In this document: positions 44,901 through 54,804 of the stretch, one piece after another
Layout: every line of letters starts with the position of its first letter
How positions within the stretch are numbered: position 1 is the stretch's first letter
Source: Sporothrix humicola
Lineage: Eukaryota > Ascomycota > Sordariomycetes > Ophiostomatales > Ophiostomataceae
Length of the DNA stretch: 64,000 nucleotides
Direction of reading: 5' to 3'
NCBI GenBank assembly: GCA_021396245.1
Contig: WNYE01000031.1
Location: 186,001 to 250,000, forward strand
Made by a program: the position numbers and the translations under genes
Notes under the pieces: model-generated
Told to the model about the DNA's origin: nothing
The model's input: only the letters and a program-made list of their open reading frames with translations
Database searches by the model: none

Positions 44901-45225
44901 TCAGGACCACATTGTCACCATGACATCCAACTTGAGCCACTACGAGAAGATCCTGTCGCGCGCTCACGGCAACTACCTCGCCCAGATCAACATCCGCATG
45001 AACGAGCGGCAGGAGCAGACGGCCGATGTTCTCGGCAAGCTGACGGTGCTGGGTACGATTGTGCTGCCGATGAACATTATCACGGGCCTCTGGGGCATGA
45101 ACGTCTGGGTCCCTGGTCAGGACGGCGAAGGCGATCTGCGCTACTTTATGGTTATTACGGCAGGTCTGCTTGCCTTTGGCATGGCCTGCTACTGGATTGC
45201 AAAGCGTGTCTACCAGATTGTGTAG
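41995..45225 (+). CDS. CorA-family Mg2+ transporter, Alr1/Mnr2 type
   Basis: Single exon, 1076 aa. The C-terminal 330 residues form the CorA domain: YGERPVWWLDVLSPTEAEMK, ITAEDI-type segment at LTAEDIVMQEAREKVE, and long helices around residues 860-1010. The signature GMN is at 1034-1036 inside LPMNIITGLWGMNVWVPG, flanked by two membrane helices at about 1018-1036 and 1050-1070. The first 700 residues are low complexity: a basic patch KRHKHRGGKKKQRRK near residues 52-66, acidic and Ser-rich stretches, and a poly-Ala run at about 695-705. This layout is that of fungal Alr1/Mnr2 proteins; the basic patch followed by SFA resembles vacuolar Mnr2 more than plasma-membrane Alr1. It moves magnesium across the vacuolar or plasma membrane. 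Confidence 0.92.
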   Translation: MSSRTTASPSRPARQPTAGASTSASQPQQSNNGGPGTPGGAGGAAGGGPRKRHKHRGGKKKQRRKSFAVVPSHGLGDDEAAHDDVEADPLKDTALAAAASSRDEFFDIQHGHRNRSLSTTSLESESLLDHRDQQPFLRARRPSIVAAPSLSQSVRLRTDSNDDHDNHSDTNETAPLLSQEQRVSSGGNGGIGSDLPSAAASRAAAFGGYGATAGSSNDGPRPPSRHGSSHSGRHNKFLNPFSPFSPTAERYSVNYPPSVPGSPPLRPTDRLLDHNNLSFGDQMLRDELRAPSSPVNLRRSDTSTSKSNLNDMLNDRERDRDRDRSREQRGRQPSVASGGESHTGSPGSHNNKSSIGGGGGGKTGGGGEDDVCFPQGQLMSEIAEDDLDYDRDDSRERDAGAWRSRNNRRRRGKWPDLAILDEWSRFEKEGRSEGRRATKKIKEPQLINGRLRPVHKGWHRAEEDAPYRFTYFNEEFQSTIHSQSISELVQPGSSFRELFIPDPPILSDSESDDDEGLVHAAYEGGDGSGYDGTTMPGNEDPDTSLAAASDLNLSRDPLYVAEALSNAGDSFQRPGTRSGGSVSPEKDSSSNTPRGLRPQGSSTTMEQTATQASEDNNANFGRPTPLSPPSFKSQPSRVTSPPQATTPDQRPLRTMSPGPIPLTLTPQRQAERENLRAAVTAAAVVAATDAANAAAAAAAAAANELGRTSSRQSEAYNGASSSGQLAAAPKHPRQPRYGERPVWWLDVLSPTEAEMKILSKAFGIHPLTAEDIVMQEAREKVELFHHYYFVSYRSFDQDPTSETFLDPVNMYVVVFREGVLSFHFSMTPHPANVRRRIRQLSDYMILSSDWISYAIIDDITDVFVPLIQKIEEEVDDIDDAILQMHSSAAGNLMATSREKKEHNNNNNAAATAEADTNMLLRVGDCRKRVMSLYRLLGNKADVIKGFAKRCNEHWEVAPRSEIGLYLGDIQDHIVTMTSNLSHYEKILSRAHGNYLAQINIRMNERQEQTADVLGKLTVLGTIVLPMNIITGLWGMNVWVPGQDGEGDLRYFMVITAGLLAFGMACYWIAKRVYQIV

Positions 45226-45802
45226 AGGTGGAGAGGTGCAGACAGCAGGCAGCAGTTTGACACTTATCATATTTCCTTTGTTTTGTTTTTATGCACGGCG
45301 CAATGGTGGGAGCAAGCATATGGCTGGCGTTTAAACTTTGGGTTGAGTGGACGCAACAATAGTACATATATCACGATACAACAAATGAGTGTCATTTTAC
45401 GTCTTTAGAGCTGGGTCTATCCAATACATTGTCTTGTCATTCACTGTATTTGTTTGTAAATCATGACGTTTCCTTGGAATTATAATAAAACCCCCGTTTC
45501 GTTCTAATTTATGTTATTTTTAAATACCTTTTACGTTAATTATTGTTTAAATTTTATTGTATTTTTTTCTTAAAAAAGAAAAGCATCCCAAAACAATTCA
45601 ACGAATATTCATTCACCGTTACAAAACCACCTTGCATTTAAAGCACAGAAAAACATGGTATTTTCAATAAATAACCCGCCGGTAGATGGTACCAAATTAA
45701 ACGCCATAGCCGTAGCCTTTGATGGAAGGCATGAAACAGAACAGACAGAACAGACACCAAATATCGTAAACATGGACAGAAAGACAAGCCACCTCGTTGT
45801 GA
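45226..45802. other. convergent spacer between CorA-type and CstF64 genes
   Basis: This 577-bp region is AT-rich, contains several AATAAA-like signals for both genes and no coding sequence that I can support. Confidence 0.5.
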
Positions 45803-46770
45803 CTATCTCGCCCCACCACCGTACTGCATCCGCAGGGCCATTAGCTGTGTCCGCTCGGCCTCGGGCAGCTGGTCAATGACAGCCTGTGGCAGCTCCAGAA
45901 CCTGCTTGATCAAGTCGCCTTGCTGTTGAGGAGCAGCCTGAGGGGCAGCCTGAGGCGGTGCTGCGACAGGCGGCGCCAGTTCAGGCTGGTAGCCGCCATA
46001 GGCAGCCTGCGGTGGTGCCTGCTGCGGCGGCTGCTGTTGAGGAATGACTGGTTGTTGCGGCGTGGCCTCGACGACGGCCTGGATTGCTTCAGGAGACACT
46101 ATGTCCATCAGCAGCAGGGCCTGGAAAACGGCGTATGCCAGCTGCGGCGCCTGGGCCAGCAGTTCCGTCGCGCGGGCCGGCTCGTTGGTGGCCATCGTCT
46201 TCATTTGTGTGAGGACATCGAGCAGCTGTGTCGGCGGGAGTGTGCGCAAAACGCGCGAGATCTCGTCGGTGGCACTAGCACCTGGCGGAATGTCTTTGCC
46301 AGGAGGAAGCGGGGGCAGCGTCGAGCTGCCGTTGGACGAGTTGCTCACCGCCATGGGCGTGCTCGTTGCGCCATTCCCTGCACCGGCGTTGAGTGCATTG
46401 GGACCCCCATATGTGTTGCTTCCACCCATGGACGCAGGCATGTCTTCGTCGTGTCCTTCGTTAGAGAAATCGACGCGCAGCTTGCGGCCCATGACTTCGT
46501 AGTCGTTGAGATTGCGGACGGCAGAGGCGGCCGAATCGGGGTCGGGGTACTCGGCAAAGCCAAATCCCTTTGGTTTTCCGTTCTCGCGGTCATAGACGAG
46601 GCGGAAACTGACGACGCGGCCGGCGCTGCTGAAAATGTCGGAAATCTGTTCCTCGGAGAGGCCTGGTTGTGTTAGAGGACAGCATTAAAGAGGGAAGGGG
46701 CGGTTGGGTGCATAACCTTACCGTATGGAATGTTGCCTACAAAGACAATCTTGGAGGGTTGTCGAGACAT
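45803..46770 (-). CDS. RNA15: CstF64/Rna15 cleavage stimulation factor subunit 2
   Basis: Two exons, 46770-46722 and 46662-45803, give 302 aa; the 59-nt intron (GTAAGG to CTAAC and CAG) interrupts the RRM directly after RNP2. The RRM spans residues 8-85 with RNP2 IVFVGNIPYG and RNP1 KGFGFAEY. A hinge domain at about 155-215 (ISRVLRTLPPTQLLDVLTQM) is where CstF77/Rna14 binds. A Gln/Pro/Ala-rich linker follows, and the last 30 residues (DLIKQVLELPQAVIDQLPEA) form the conserved C-terminal domain. The protein binds U/GU-rich RNA downstream of poly(A) sites and helps select 3' ends. Length and domain order match Rna15. It is divergent from prohibitin-2. Confidence 0.93.
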
Positions 46771-47650
46771 GCTGGTGAATGTGAAGGGGGGATGATGGGG
46801 GTCGAAAACAAGGCCTTGCCTTGACGAGGCGAGGCTGGGGAGCTTGTGATGCCCTGAAATGCGTCAATTGGTTGGATGACGGGCCGTGAATATAGAAGTT
46901 TGCTAGAATATCACTAGAGATACTTGGTGAATACTGTCAAAGGCCGTGCTGTCGTCGTTGTGCAATTGAGGGGAGGATCGAGATCATGAACGTTGAATGG
47001 AGTCGATGCTTTGGCCTGCTTTTGGCGCGGCTGTTGGAGCTGTATGCATTTCGACTAGCTTCGTGTGGATTACACGTGCAGTATCATGTGACTATACTGT
47101 AGCTGTTAATGTCGAAATAGCTAGGTCAACAAACCAGCTCAATCGTTATGTGAAACTTCCCAAAATATTAATTCGCAATTAAATAGCTTCGTCAAGACTT
47201 ATGAAGCTTCAAAATATCTCAAATATGCATCTACTTGTGATTACTGCACATATGATTTTCCTCTTGTCTCTTTGTCTGTCAGGCAAGCAAGCAGTCGTGT
47301 AGAGTGGGGCACGCCACCTAAGCACCTAACCAATCAGGCCACCCAACAGGGCCGGCGTCCCGTGAGAAAGGTCAGCAAAAAAAGCGAAAAGCAGCAAGAG
47401 CTGGGGTTATGCTCGAAGCACACAAAATGAGGAGAAGTGAGGCAGACAACACCACGACAAACGACCACAATTGACGACGTCGACGACAGACACAGACTCG
47501 ACAACCGACGACAGGCTTTCGAAAAGTCAATTAGTCGACAATCCACGTCTAGAGGGACCGTCTTCTCTCTTTTCGTGATCCTCCCTTTGTCTCTCGACAA
47601 CCCCTCCTCTTTCGCCTCAATCCAGCTTTCTCATCCCACCCCTCTTCACA
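46771..47650. other. divergent promoter region between CstF64 and prohibitin-2
   Basis: This 880-bp region has no gene. CACGTG lies at 47073-47078. The 200 bases before 47651 are CT-rich and are probably the prohibitin leader. Confidence 0.5.
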
Positions 47651-48586
47651 ATGTCGAACCGTGGCCCCATGGACGACTACGTCCGCCGGCTGCAGCAGAT
47701 GGCGCTCAACAGCAGCCGTCGCGGTGCTGGCGGCGGCGGCCCGGGCGGTCCTGCACCCAAGATTGGCGGTCTTGTGTCGTCGCTGCTTCTGGTTGGTGGC
47801 GGCATCTGGGTGTTCCAAAACGGCCTGTTCAACGTCGACGGTGGTCACCGGGCCATCAAGTACCGGCGGATCAGCGGCGTGTCCAAGGAGATCTACGGCG
47901 AGGGCACACATTTCATGATCCCGTGGTTCGAGTCGCCAATTGTCTACGATGTCCGCGCGCGGCCGCGCAATGTTTCGTCTCTGACGGGCACCAAGGATCT
48001 GCAGATGGTCAACATTACGTGCCGTGTGCTCTCGCGGCCGGACGTCCCCGCCCTTCCCCAGATCTACCGCACACTCGGCACCGACTACGACGAGCGTGTG
48101 CTGCCGTCGATTGTCAACGAAGTCCTGAAGAGCGTCGTTGCGCAGTTCAACGCCAGCCAGCTGATCACGCAGCGTGAAATGGTCGCCCGTCTGGTCCGCG
48201 AGAACTTGTCGCGGCGTGCCGCACGCTTCAACCTGCTGCTCGACGACGTGTCGCTGACACACCTGGCCTTCTCGCCCGAGTTCACGGCCGCCGTCGAGGC
48301 CAAGCAGGTTGCCCAGCAGGACGCCCAGCGCGCCGCTTTCGTCGTCGACAAGGCCCGCCAGGAGAAGCAGGCCATGGTGGTCAAGGCACAGGGTGAGGCA
48401 CGGTCTGCCGAGCTGATTGGCGACGCCATCAAGAAGAACAAGGCCTACGTGGAGCTCAAGAAGCTCGAGAACGCTCGCGCCATTGCCACGACTCTGCAGG
48501 AGGCTGGTGGCCGGAACCGTCTGCTGCTCGACGCCGAGGGTCTTGGCCTGAACGTCTTTGAGAGCACCGATGAGCAGAACAAATAG
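47651..48586 (+). CDS. PHB2: prohibitin-2
   Basis: Single exon, 311 aa. An N-terminal hydrophobic segment at about residues 38-57 (IGGLVSSLLLVGGGIWVFQN) anchors the protein in the inner mitochondrial membrane. The PHB domain follows, with NVDGGHRAIKYRRISGVSKE and the highly conserved PIVYDVRARPRNVSSLTGTK and LPSIVNEVLKSVVAQFNASQ. A coiled coil at about 210-270 includes AAVEAKQVAQQDAQRAAFVV. Prohibitins 1 and 2 form ring assemblies that support cristae, m-AAA protease control and membrane-protein stability. The Ala/Gly-rich start and DGGHRAI wording separate it from prohibitin-1. The ATG follows a CT-rich leader ending CACA. Confidence 0.96.
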   Translation: MSNRGPMDDYVRRLQQMALNSSRRGAGGGGPGGPAPKIGGLVSSLLLVGGGIWVFQNGLFNVDGGHRAIKYRRISGVSKEIYGEGTHFMIPWFESPIVYDVRARPRNVSSLTGTKDLQMVNITCRVLSRPDVPALPQIYRTLGTDYDERVLPSIVNEVLKSVVAQFNASQLITQREMVARLVRENLSRRAARFNLLLDDVSLTHLAFSPEFTAAVEAKQVAQQDAQRAAFVVDKARQEKQAMVVKAQGEARSAELIGDAIKKNKAYVELKKLENARAIATTLQEAGGRNRLLLDAEGLGLNVFESTDEQNK

Positions 48587-49689
48587 GCGTGTGAGGAATG
48601 AAAGAAAAATCAAATTTTAAATCAAAGACAAGGACGAAGAAGAGGACGGCGTTTTGGATGGGGCAAAAAAAAAAAAAACATCTCGACTTGGGCATAATCC
48701 TAGGCCGGGCACGAACAATCTCTCCTACGACATTGTGAAAACAACAAAAGGGGCATCTCCACTGTGTATTATCATTATTATTGTCATTTTTATCATTTTT
48801 ACCATTTCTACTTCATTGTTTCTTTGCCTTTGTATTTCTGCTATTTACATGCGCAGTTAGTGTTAGTATTTAATAGCTGTAAAAAGAAGCATATAACATA
48901 AGAAAGGAGCATGTTCAACAAAGAAGTGTGCGGCATTGGCGGTCTGACCAACAAAGTGTCGTGAGAGATGTAAATAGAAGTCTTTGTGTCCATATTTGTA
49001 AACCGTAGAATGGCTGTAGAATCACCATCGAATCACCATTTATAACCAATCGCTAAATTGGCCGCAAATGGCTGTAATAGCCTCGTTTACAGGATCGTTC
49101 TTTCTCCAGTTGTTGTCCCTTCCCTTGTCACCTCATTTTCACCTTGTCCGGCCGTTTGTTCCTTCCTAACGTTTTGTATGTCGTATTACTTGTCGTCGGG
49201 CTGCCTCTCACCCAGGCACAGAAGGCACGGCTGACATCTGACGACAGCGGGGATAAGCTGCACGGTTGCACTGCGTGCCCCACCTGTCTGCCTTTTTCTT
49301 CGCCCTGGAGCCTGGTCGTCAGTGGCTGGCTTCGGCCAGTAGCCGGCCGTTTGGTGCGCTAAGCCGGGACCTGACAAAAGCAAGGCCAGCCAACAGAGCA
49401 AGAGCCAAAACCCCTCCTCTTTCCGCCAGGCACAATCGACGACGATCGAGTTTACTTCCTGACTCTTAGCTACGTTTCGATATAAACTCGCGACTCCCTC
49501 CACCTTACCTCCACACCCGAATTTGCATTATAGACTCGCCTGTTCTCCAGCGACCTCTTGCCTTTCCAGCGCATTCTCTTCTTTTCGTCCAGACCAGCTC
49601 TTCACTCGAACTCGAGCATCTCACCACATTGACCTCTTTGCGATCCAATCTCCAAACTTTCCCAAAACACAACCCAAACAACCGCCATC
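48587..49689. other. spacer between prohibitin-2 and RUB1
   Basis: This 1.1-kb region has no recognised gene. A candidate TATA element (GATATAAACT) lies at about 49479-49488, roughly 200 bases before the RUB1 ATG. The last 200 bases are CT-rich leader. Confidence 0.45.
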
Positions 49690-49976
49690 ATGTTGATCAA
49701 GTAGGTCGACTATCCTCCCTATCTTCTAGACGGCATACTAACACTGGCAGGGTCCGCACACTCACCGGCAAGGAGATTGAGCTCGACATCGACCTCAACT
49801 ACAAGGTGTCGGAAATCAAGGAGAAGGTCGAGGAGAAGGAGGGCATCCCGCCCGTCCAGCAGCGCCTCATTTTCGGTGGCAAGCAAATGGCCGACGACAA
49901 GACCGCCGCCGACTACGCCCTCGAGGGCGGCGCCACCCTGCATCTGGTCCTGGCGCTGCGTGGCGGCCGGTTGTAA
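49690..49976 (+). CDS. RUB1: RUB1/NEDD8 ubiquitin-like modifier
   Basis: Two exons, 49690-49700 and 49751-49976, give 78 aa. The first exon carries only 11 coding bases (MLI plus two bases); the 50-nt intron has GTAGGT and an ACTAAC branch site 9 bases before its acceptor. The product MLIKVRTLTGKEIELDIDLN is a ubiquitin fold ending in HLVLALRGGRL. Alanine in ALRGG, where ubiquitin has Arg72, is the mark that separates NEDD8/Rub1 from ubiquitin and directs it to its own E1. The two residues after Gly-Gly must be removed before conjugation. It modifies cullins and so activates cullin-RING ubiquitin ligases. It is convergent with Elongin A. Confidence 0.95.
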
Positions 49977-50612
49977 GGAGGGGAAAAGAACCAAGGCACA
50001 AGGGAGGGGGCATAAGGCGGACAGGCAGCAAGCTCGAGCTAGACTCGACACCCCCGATGCAGTGGCATCCATTGTGGTTTTCCATGACATTCAACAACCG
50101 TTCACGACCGTTCACAATGGAAATATTGAAGGGATGGCGTGTATAAAGGCGATGAGCTGTTGAATTTCTAGGCCTAGACGTGTCACTGTTGACTTTCTTT
50201 CTGTCTTCCTTTCTGTCGGTCTGGGGGTTGCCAGCTGCGTTTTTTGTATTTTCATGTTTACTCTCATGCTTTGACCGGCGTTTTACATTATCATATCTTT
50301 ATAGTTTATCGGGAAAGCTGGGCTGGCTATTTCCTTTTTCTTCACGATACTTGTGTCCTCTGATTTCATTTACGCGCAAACACTCTGTTGCAGGCCATAA
50401 TGTCCAAAATAACATGAATAATCCAAACGTCCAATAAAATCCAGCTCGCTGATGTAATACCTGTTGACAAAAGTCCAAATATGCTAAAATCGCAACCGCA
50501 AATGACGCCGTATTAATATATAATATCCAAATACCCAAACATGGCCAAGGCCAACCCAAAAAAAAGTAAAAACAAATCTTGACCCAACAAGATCAAGAAA
50601 CCAAAACAAAAT
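49977..50612. other. convergent spacer between RUB1 and Elongin A
   Basis: This 636-bp region contains the two 3' UTRs and becomes AT-rich in its right half. No coding sequence was supported. Confidence 0.5.
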
Positions 50613-52022
50613 TTACTTCTTCTTGAGACGCATGAAGATGTCAACGTTCTTCTTCCGCGCAGGACCTCCTGACATTTGTGATTTCGGAGGCGATCCTGCC
50701 CGTGGTGCCGGAGGTTTGTATGAGGCTGGCGACGACGATACTGGCGCAGATGACCGGATAGTCTTCTTAGGAGTATCGTATGACCGGTCATCGCGTTGTT
50801 CTGTCCGCGGACGATCCCTCTCTCGTTCTTTGCGAGGAGGCGAGACAGCCCGTGACTTGCGCTTGGGTTTTGACTTCGTGTCGTCATCAGAACCAAACAG
50901 GCCATCATCGTCAGCACCACCGCCTCCGCTTCCGCTTTCGAGATCTTCCACGGTGAGCCGTGCCTTTTTGGTCGGCTTTGTAACAACGCCAAACAGCTCG
51001 TCGTCGTCATCGTAGTCGTATGCTCGCCGTTTCTCTTTCGGCGCCGCTGTTTTTTCAGTCGTCGTGGTAGACGTTGAAGTAATCGCACGCTTCTTAGGCG
51101 CGTGGACTGCCGGTGCCGACGACTTAGCTGTGTATGAAGGAGGTGCGGCCGCAGCGCCCCTCTTAAGGGCAAGCAGGCGCGCCTCCTTGTCCGCATTTCC
51201 CACGCCCAGGCCAGTTCCTGGGGTAGGACGCGTCCACTCCGTCTCGTAGTGTGTCTTGACGGACGAGCCGCTGCCAGGACGCTTCTTGGGCGCCCGGATA
51301 ATGGCTGAGCCGGGCTGATGGGCCACGCGGTGGTCGTTGACCATGGACTCTGGCGCCCGGCGGATCTGGCTGCGGGCAAGAATCTGGTTATTTGTCAAGC
51401 GGCTGCTGAGTTGCGACACCCTGCTGATTTCCTTGGCCTCGCGGCGAGCACGTCGCAGCACGCTTTGACCCGTAGTCATTTTTGTGCGTGAGCCGCTGCT
51501 GAAATTGAGGACCGACTGGCCCGCGTTGCCACCGCCCGGTGCTCTGCGTCTTTTTGCGACGCCAGGAATCTGGCGAGCTGCGGATTCGCTCAAGAATAGT
51601 GCCGCCTTCTCCTCCTTGGCTTTGGTAAAACCGGCCATCTTCTGTTTTAAGCGGTCCTCGGCTGCGGCCATTTCAGCATCCATGGCTGCCTTGACGGTCG
51701 TGTAAATGTCGATCCACGACATGGTCTGCAGCTCCTCGTCGGTCAGAAAGCCCTTCTTGTCCCATCCAGGCACTTTCTTTGTGAGCAACCGGCCCCAGAC
51801 AACGGCCATCTGGTCGGTCTCCGCTGCGAGCTGTGGACAGTTTGTCTCGAGCAGGTGCAGCTGGGCCGGGTTTTCGATGTGCATCAGGATCGGCTTGACG
51901 TCGGCAAAGGCCATTTCGCCGACGTCTGTGATGGATGCAATGTTCCGGAGCGCGACAGCAAGGGCCATACGCTTGAGCGAGCGCGGCCCTCGCTCCTTGT
52001 CGGATGTCGGTATTTGAGGCAT
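50613..52022 (-). CDS. ELA1: Elongin-A family protein (Ela1-like)
   Basis: Single exon, 469 aa from the ATG at 52022 (MPQIPTSDKERGPRSLKRMA). The Elongin-A domain is in the first 130 residues: ALRNIASITDVGEMAFADVK, then the BC-box-like PAQLHLLETNCPQ, and VVWGRLLTKKVPGW. In fungi Ela1 binds Elc1 and a cullin to form a ubiquitin ligase that removes stalled RNA polymerase II. The rest is low complexity: basic clusters, Ser/Pro stretches and an acidic DDDD section, ending in the basic KKKNVDIFMRLKKK. That C-terminal tail is likely a nuclear signal. It is divergent from the THO7 gene and convergent with RUB1. Confidence 0.85.
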   Translation of the reverse strand: MPQIPTSDKERGPRSLKRMALAVALRNIASITDVGEMAFADVKPILMHIENPAQLHLLETNCPQLAAETDQMAVVWGRLLTKKVPGWDKKGFLTDEELQTMSWIDIYTTVKAAMDAEMAAAEDRLKQKMAGFTKAKEEKAALFLSESAARQIPGVAKRRRAPGGGNAGQSVLNFSSGSRTKMTTGQSVLRRARREAKEISRVSQLSSRLTNNQILARSQIRRAPESMVNDHRVAHQPGSAIIRAPKKRPGSGSSVKTHYETEWTRPTPGTGLGVGNADKEARLLALKRGAAAAPPSYTAKSSAPAVHAPKKRAITSTSTTTTEKTAAPKEKRRAYDYDDDDELFGVVTKPTKKARLTVEDLESGSGGGGADDDGLFGSDDDTKSKPKRKSRAVSPPRKERERDRPRTEQRDDRSYDTPKKTIRSSAPVSSSPASYKPPAPRAGSPPKSQMSGGPARKKNVDIFMRLKKK

Positions 52023-52870
52023 CGTGGCGAGCAGATGCGCTGGATATAAAGGCAAGTGCGATGGCGATGACAGCAAAGCTGAGAATATGAGATGAGTGGA
52101 AAGATCGATGAGAGCCGATGAGAGTCGAAGCTGTCGTCAAAGATGGACAAGCGAAGGAAACATCAAGAAATGGATTAGGGAAGGAAAGAAAAGTGAAGGG
52201 AAACCCAAGTGCAGGGGGCTAAGCTGTCCTATATAGACAAAGCAGAAATTCCGTGCCGGTCATGTGCATCGGATGGTTGTCGTTATTGTCATTTTTGAGC
52301 TGCCCCTTTGTCCTGTGTTAAAGTTACTGAAGCTGTGAGAGTTGTCGTGACGTCCGGATATGTACAAATACGTGGACCCTTAGCCTGGTCGTTCTTTCCC
52401 CAAGGCTGCGTCGCCCAAGCACCCTGCGCGGTAAAGCCAGCACCACTAGCCCCACACTGACCAACCACAGTCCACCGCACCTTCCCATAGCGCCTGTTGC
52501 TGCCGCGTTTGGTTGGTTCGTCGCATTTTGACGCCTTCCGCATTTATCTTTTGGCGTGCCATTCTTCTTTCAACGTCTCCTTTGACAACTATCAACACCG
52601 CCTCACAACACAATCACAACCCGTTGTGTCCATCCATATCCGGCCACAACGCATTTGTACATAACGCAACCGGACGACATCGAAGTCGGCTGTGCGAACT
52701 TCGAAGGAACCTGAACAAAGCGGTCTTTGTTCAACCATTCTTATTCTGTTCGTTTGTTTCGACAGTCAATCGAACCAACAACCCTGACCTCTTTGACTAT
52801 TTCGAACGACCCCTGACGACTGCCACTCCCGATTTCTTTCCTTGCCTTACCCCAAAGACCTGTGTACACG
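52023..52870. other. divergent promoter region between Elongin A and THO7
   Basis: This 848-bp region has no gene. On the minus strand a TATATA element lies at about 52230-52236, roughly 210 bases upstream of Elongin A. The right 350 bases are CT- and CA-rich leader of THO7. Confidence 0.45.
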
Positions 52871-54091
52871 ATGTCATACCAACTCCTCGATCCTCGCGAG
52901 GAGGAGGAGCTCTTCAAGTCGAGACTGCTCAATGTCGAAGAGAAGCCGTTCAAGCGCATCACGAAGCGTCTGGCACTTTTGAATCGCGTCGTTGCCTCGG
53001 CTGGTGTCCAAGAACAGACTCCACCGCCGGAGACGGAAGGCGAAGAGTCGACACCGGCGGCAACCGACAATGAGACCCGCCGCAAAGAGACATTGGACGA
53101 GATTGCCAAGCTTCGCGAAGACATCACTCTTGACTTTGCCGCCTTTGACTCCAGCATCGCCCGTCTCCAGTTCTTGTCGGCCGCCAACGCCCGCGAACGC
53201 GCCCGCTATGCCGACCACCGCGTCAAGATTGAGGACAAATGCAGCGAAGTGAGGGATGACGCCCTGGTCAAGCTGAGAAGCAAGCTCGAGTCTGCACGAG
53301 CAACGCTCGCCCAGCGCCAGGCGTTTGACGCGCTCGCCGACAAGATAACGTCGTCAAAGACGCTGTGGCCGCGGCCGGAACAGCAGGCCACCATTGACAA
53401 GCTCGAGGACGAGTGCCGGCAGCTGCAGCGGGAGAGCGAGGCGTATGCCGAGACGTGGAGCGAGCGGAAGCAGCAGTTTGCGCGCATTATGGACGAGAGC
53501 ATGCGGCTGCGGCGGCAGATCCGCGACGAAAAGGAAGAGGTCGAGCGTCGCGAGGGCATGGACGAGGAGGAGGAGGCGGCGAATGCACAATCTGGAGCCG
53601 CAGCAGGAAGTGCGGCAAGAGGAACGACCCCAGCACCAGGAGCAACACCGGCTGCATCAGGAGCAACACCAGCAGAAGGTGCAGCGGCTACGGCTGGCAA
53701 CAACACACCTGCATCGGGTGCTGGCGCAACTCTCAATGTCCCTGAAGCCAACACAAACGGCGCAACAAGCCCTCGTAGTCCCCGCAGTCCTGCTGCCGAG
53801 GCAAATGAGAACGGCCAAACTCTGCGTCCAGACTCGGCAGCAACGGCAGGAAGGACGAGCAGAAGTGTCAGCCGGGATGCAACGCCGCTTCCATCAGCAT
53901 CAGCGGCTGCTACACCAGAGCCAGCAAATGCTCAGAACGAAGAGGGCGAGGGCGAGGGCGACGACGTCGATATGGTCGAAGTCGACGAACAGGAGCGTTT
54001 GGCGGCACAACAGCAAGAACAGGAAGGTGAAGAAACGCCATTGACGGCAGCAGCCACCCCAGCAAGCACAGAAAAGATGGACACAACATAG
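52871..54091 (+). CDS. THO complex subunit 7 (THOC7/Mft1-like)
   Basis: Single exon, 406 aa from the ATG at 52871 (MSYQLLDPREEEELFKSRLL). The start and the following EEKPFKRITKRLALLNRVVA are typical of fungal THO7. A long coiled coil covers about residues 70-235, ending in an acidic MDEEEE run. The C-terminal 170 residues are low complexity with ATP-rich (Ala-Thr-Pro) repeats and an acidic end, and vary between species. THO couples transcription elongation to mRNA export and prevents R-loops. An upstream in-frame ATG three codons earlier is possible but less well placed. Confidence 0.82.
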   Translation: MSYQLLDPREEEELFKSRLLNVEEKPFKRITKRLALLNRVVASAGVQEQTPPPETEGEESTPAATDNETRRKETLDEIAKLREDITLDFAAFDSSIARLQFLSAANARERARYADHRVKIEDKCSEVRDDALVKLRSKLESARATLAQRQAFDALADKITSSKTLWPRPEQQATIDKLEDECRQLQRESEAYAETWSERKQQFARIMDESMRLRRQIRDEKEEVERREGMDEEEEAANAQSGAAAGSAARGTTPAPGATPAASGATPAEGAAATAGNNTPASGAGATLNVPEANTNGATSPRSPRSPAAEANENGQTLRPDSAATAGRTSRSVSRDATPLPSASAAATPEPANAQNEEGEGEGDDVDMVEVDEQERLAAQQQEQEGEETPLTAAATPASTEKMDTT

Positions 54092-54330
54092 GGTCGCCAT
54101 TTGATGGGTTCAATATGTATTATTACGTGCAATGGCTATATACCCATTGTACATTCACATTGCCTTGATCTAGCTGTTTTGTTTTTGCTATATTTGTTTT
54201 AGTTTGTGGCCTTCGTACTTTTATAGAAATGGACTTAGCACGGCGTCCGGTGGATATAATTCAACTGTTTCTCAATCTTTTCCCTTTCCCCTCTTTCTCT
54301 TCTCATCGACGAATTCTGCTTGCGACTGTC

Positions 54331-54804
54331 CTAAATCTCCTTGGCCACGGCGGTCTGGCCTGTCCGCAGAACAGCCCGCGCCTTGTCAAGCTCGTCATCG
54401 GCGCCCGTCTGTTCATCGGCCTCGCGGATGGCAATCTGTTCTTCGAGCTTGGAGACGGATTCGGCCGTGCGCTGTTTGAGGGGGGCAAAGACTGCTTTTG
54501 TCTCGTCGACAGCGCGGCTCTGGCAAGTGAACAAGGTTAGTCATGACGGCCAAACAACGATGAAAAGCATTGATTGAGAGCGGGACACCAGCTATGCCCG
54601 TAACGAGGACAGACATACCTCCTGCTTCAGGACAAACTCGGCATTGCCGTCGAGCTTGGACGGATCATCGGCGGCCGCAATTTCAGCGGCGAGCTGGCGC
54701 ACGCGGTCCTCCTGCTTGGCGAGCTCGGCGCGGTAAAAGGATTCTTCCTTGACGAGGCGCTCGACGGCCTTGGTGGCGATGGCGAGGTCAGACGGGGGAG
54801 GCAT
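54331..54804 (-). CDS. RBL2: tubulin-specific chaperone A (TBCA/Rbl2)
   Basis: Two exons, 54804-54619 and 54519-54331, give 124 aa, close to the family's 106-125. The 99-nt intron has GTATGT and a CTAAC before its CAG. The protein is a three-helix bundle: ATKAVERLVKEESFYRAELA opens helix one, the segment NAEFVLKQESRAVDETKAVF spans the splice junction, and the third helix contains ADDELDKARAVLRTG. It captures beta-tubulin released during folding and protects cells from excess beta-tubulin. It is convergent with THO7, with only 239 bases between stop codons. Confidence 0.92.

Noticed and set aside
44374..45270. 298-codon minus-strand frame
   Set aside because: Antisense shadow of the conserved CorA domain.
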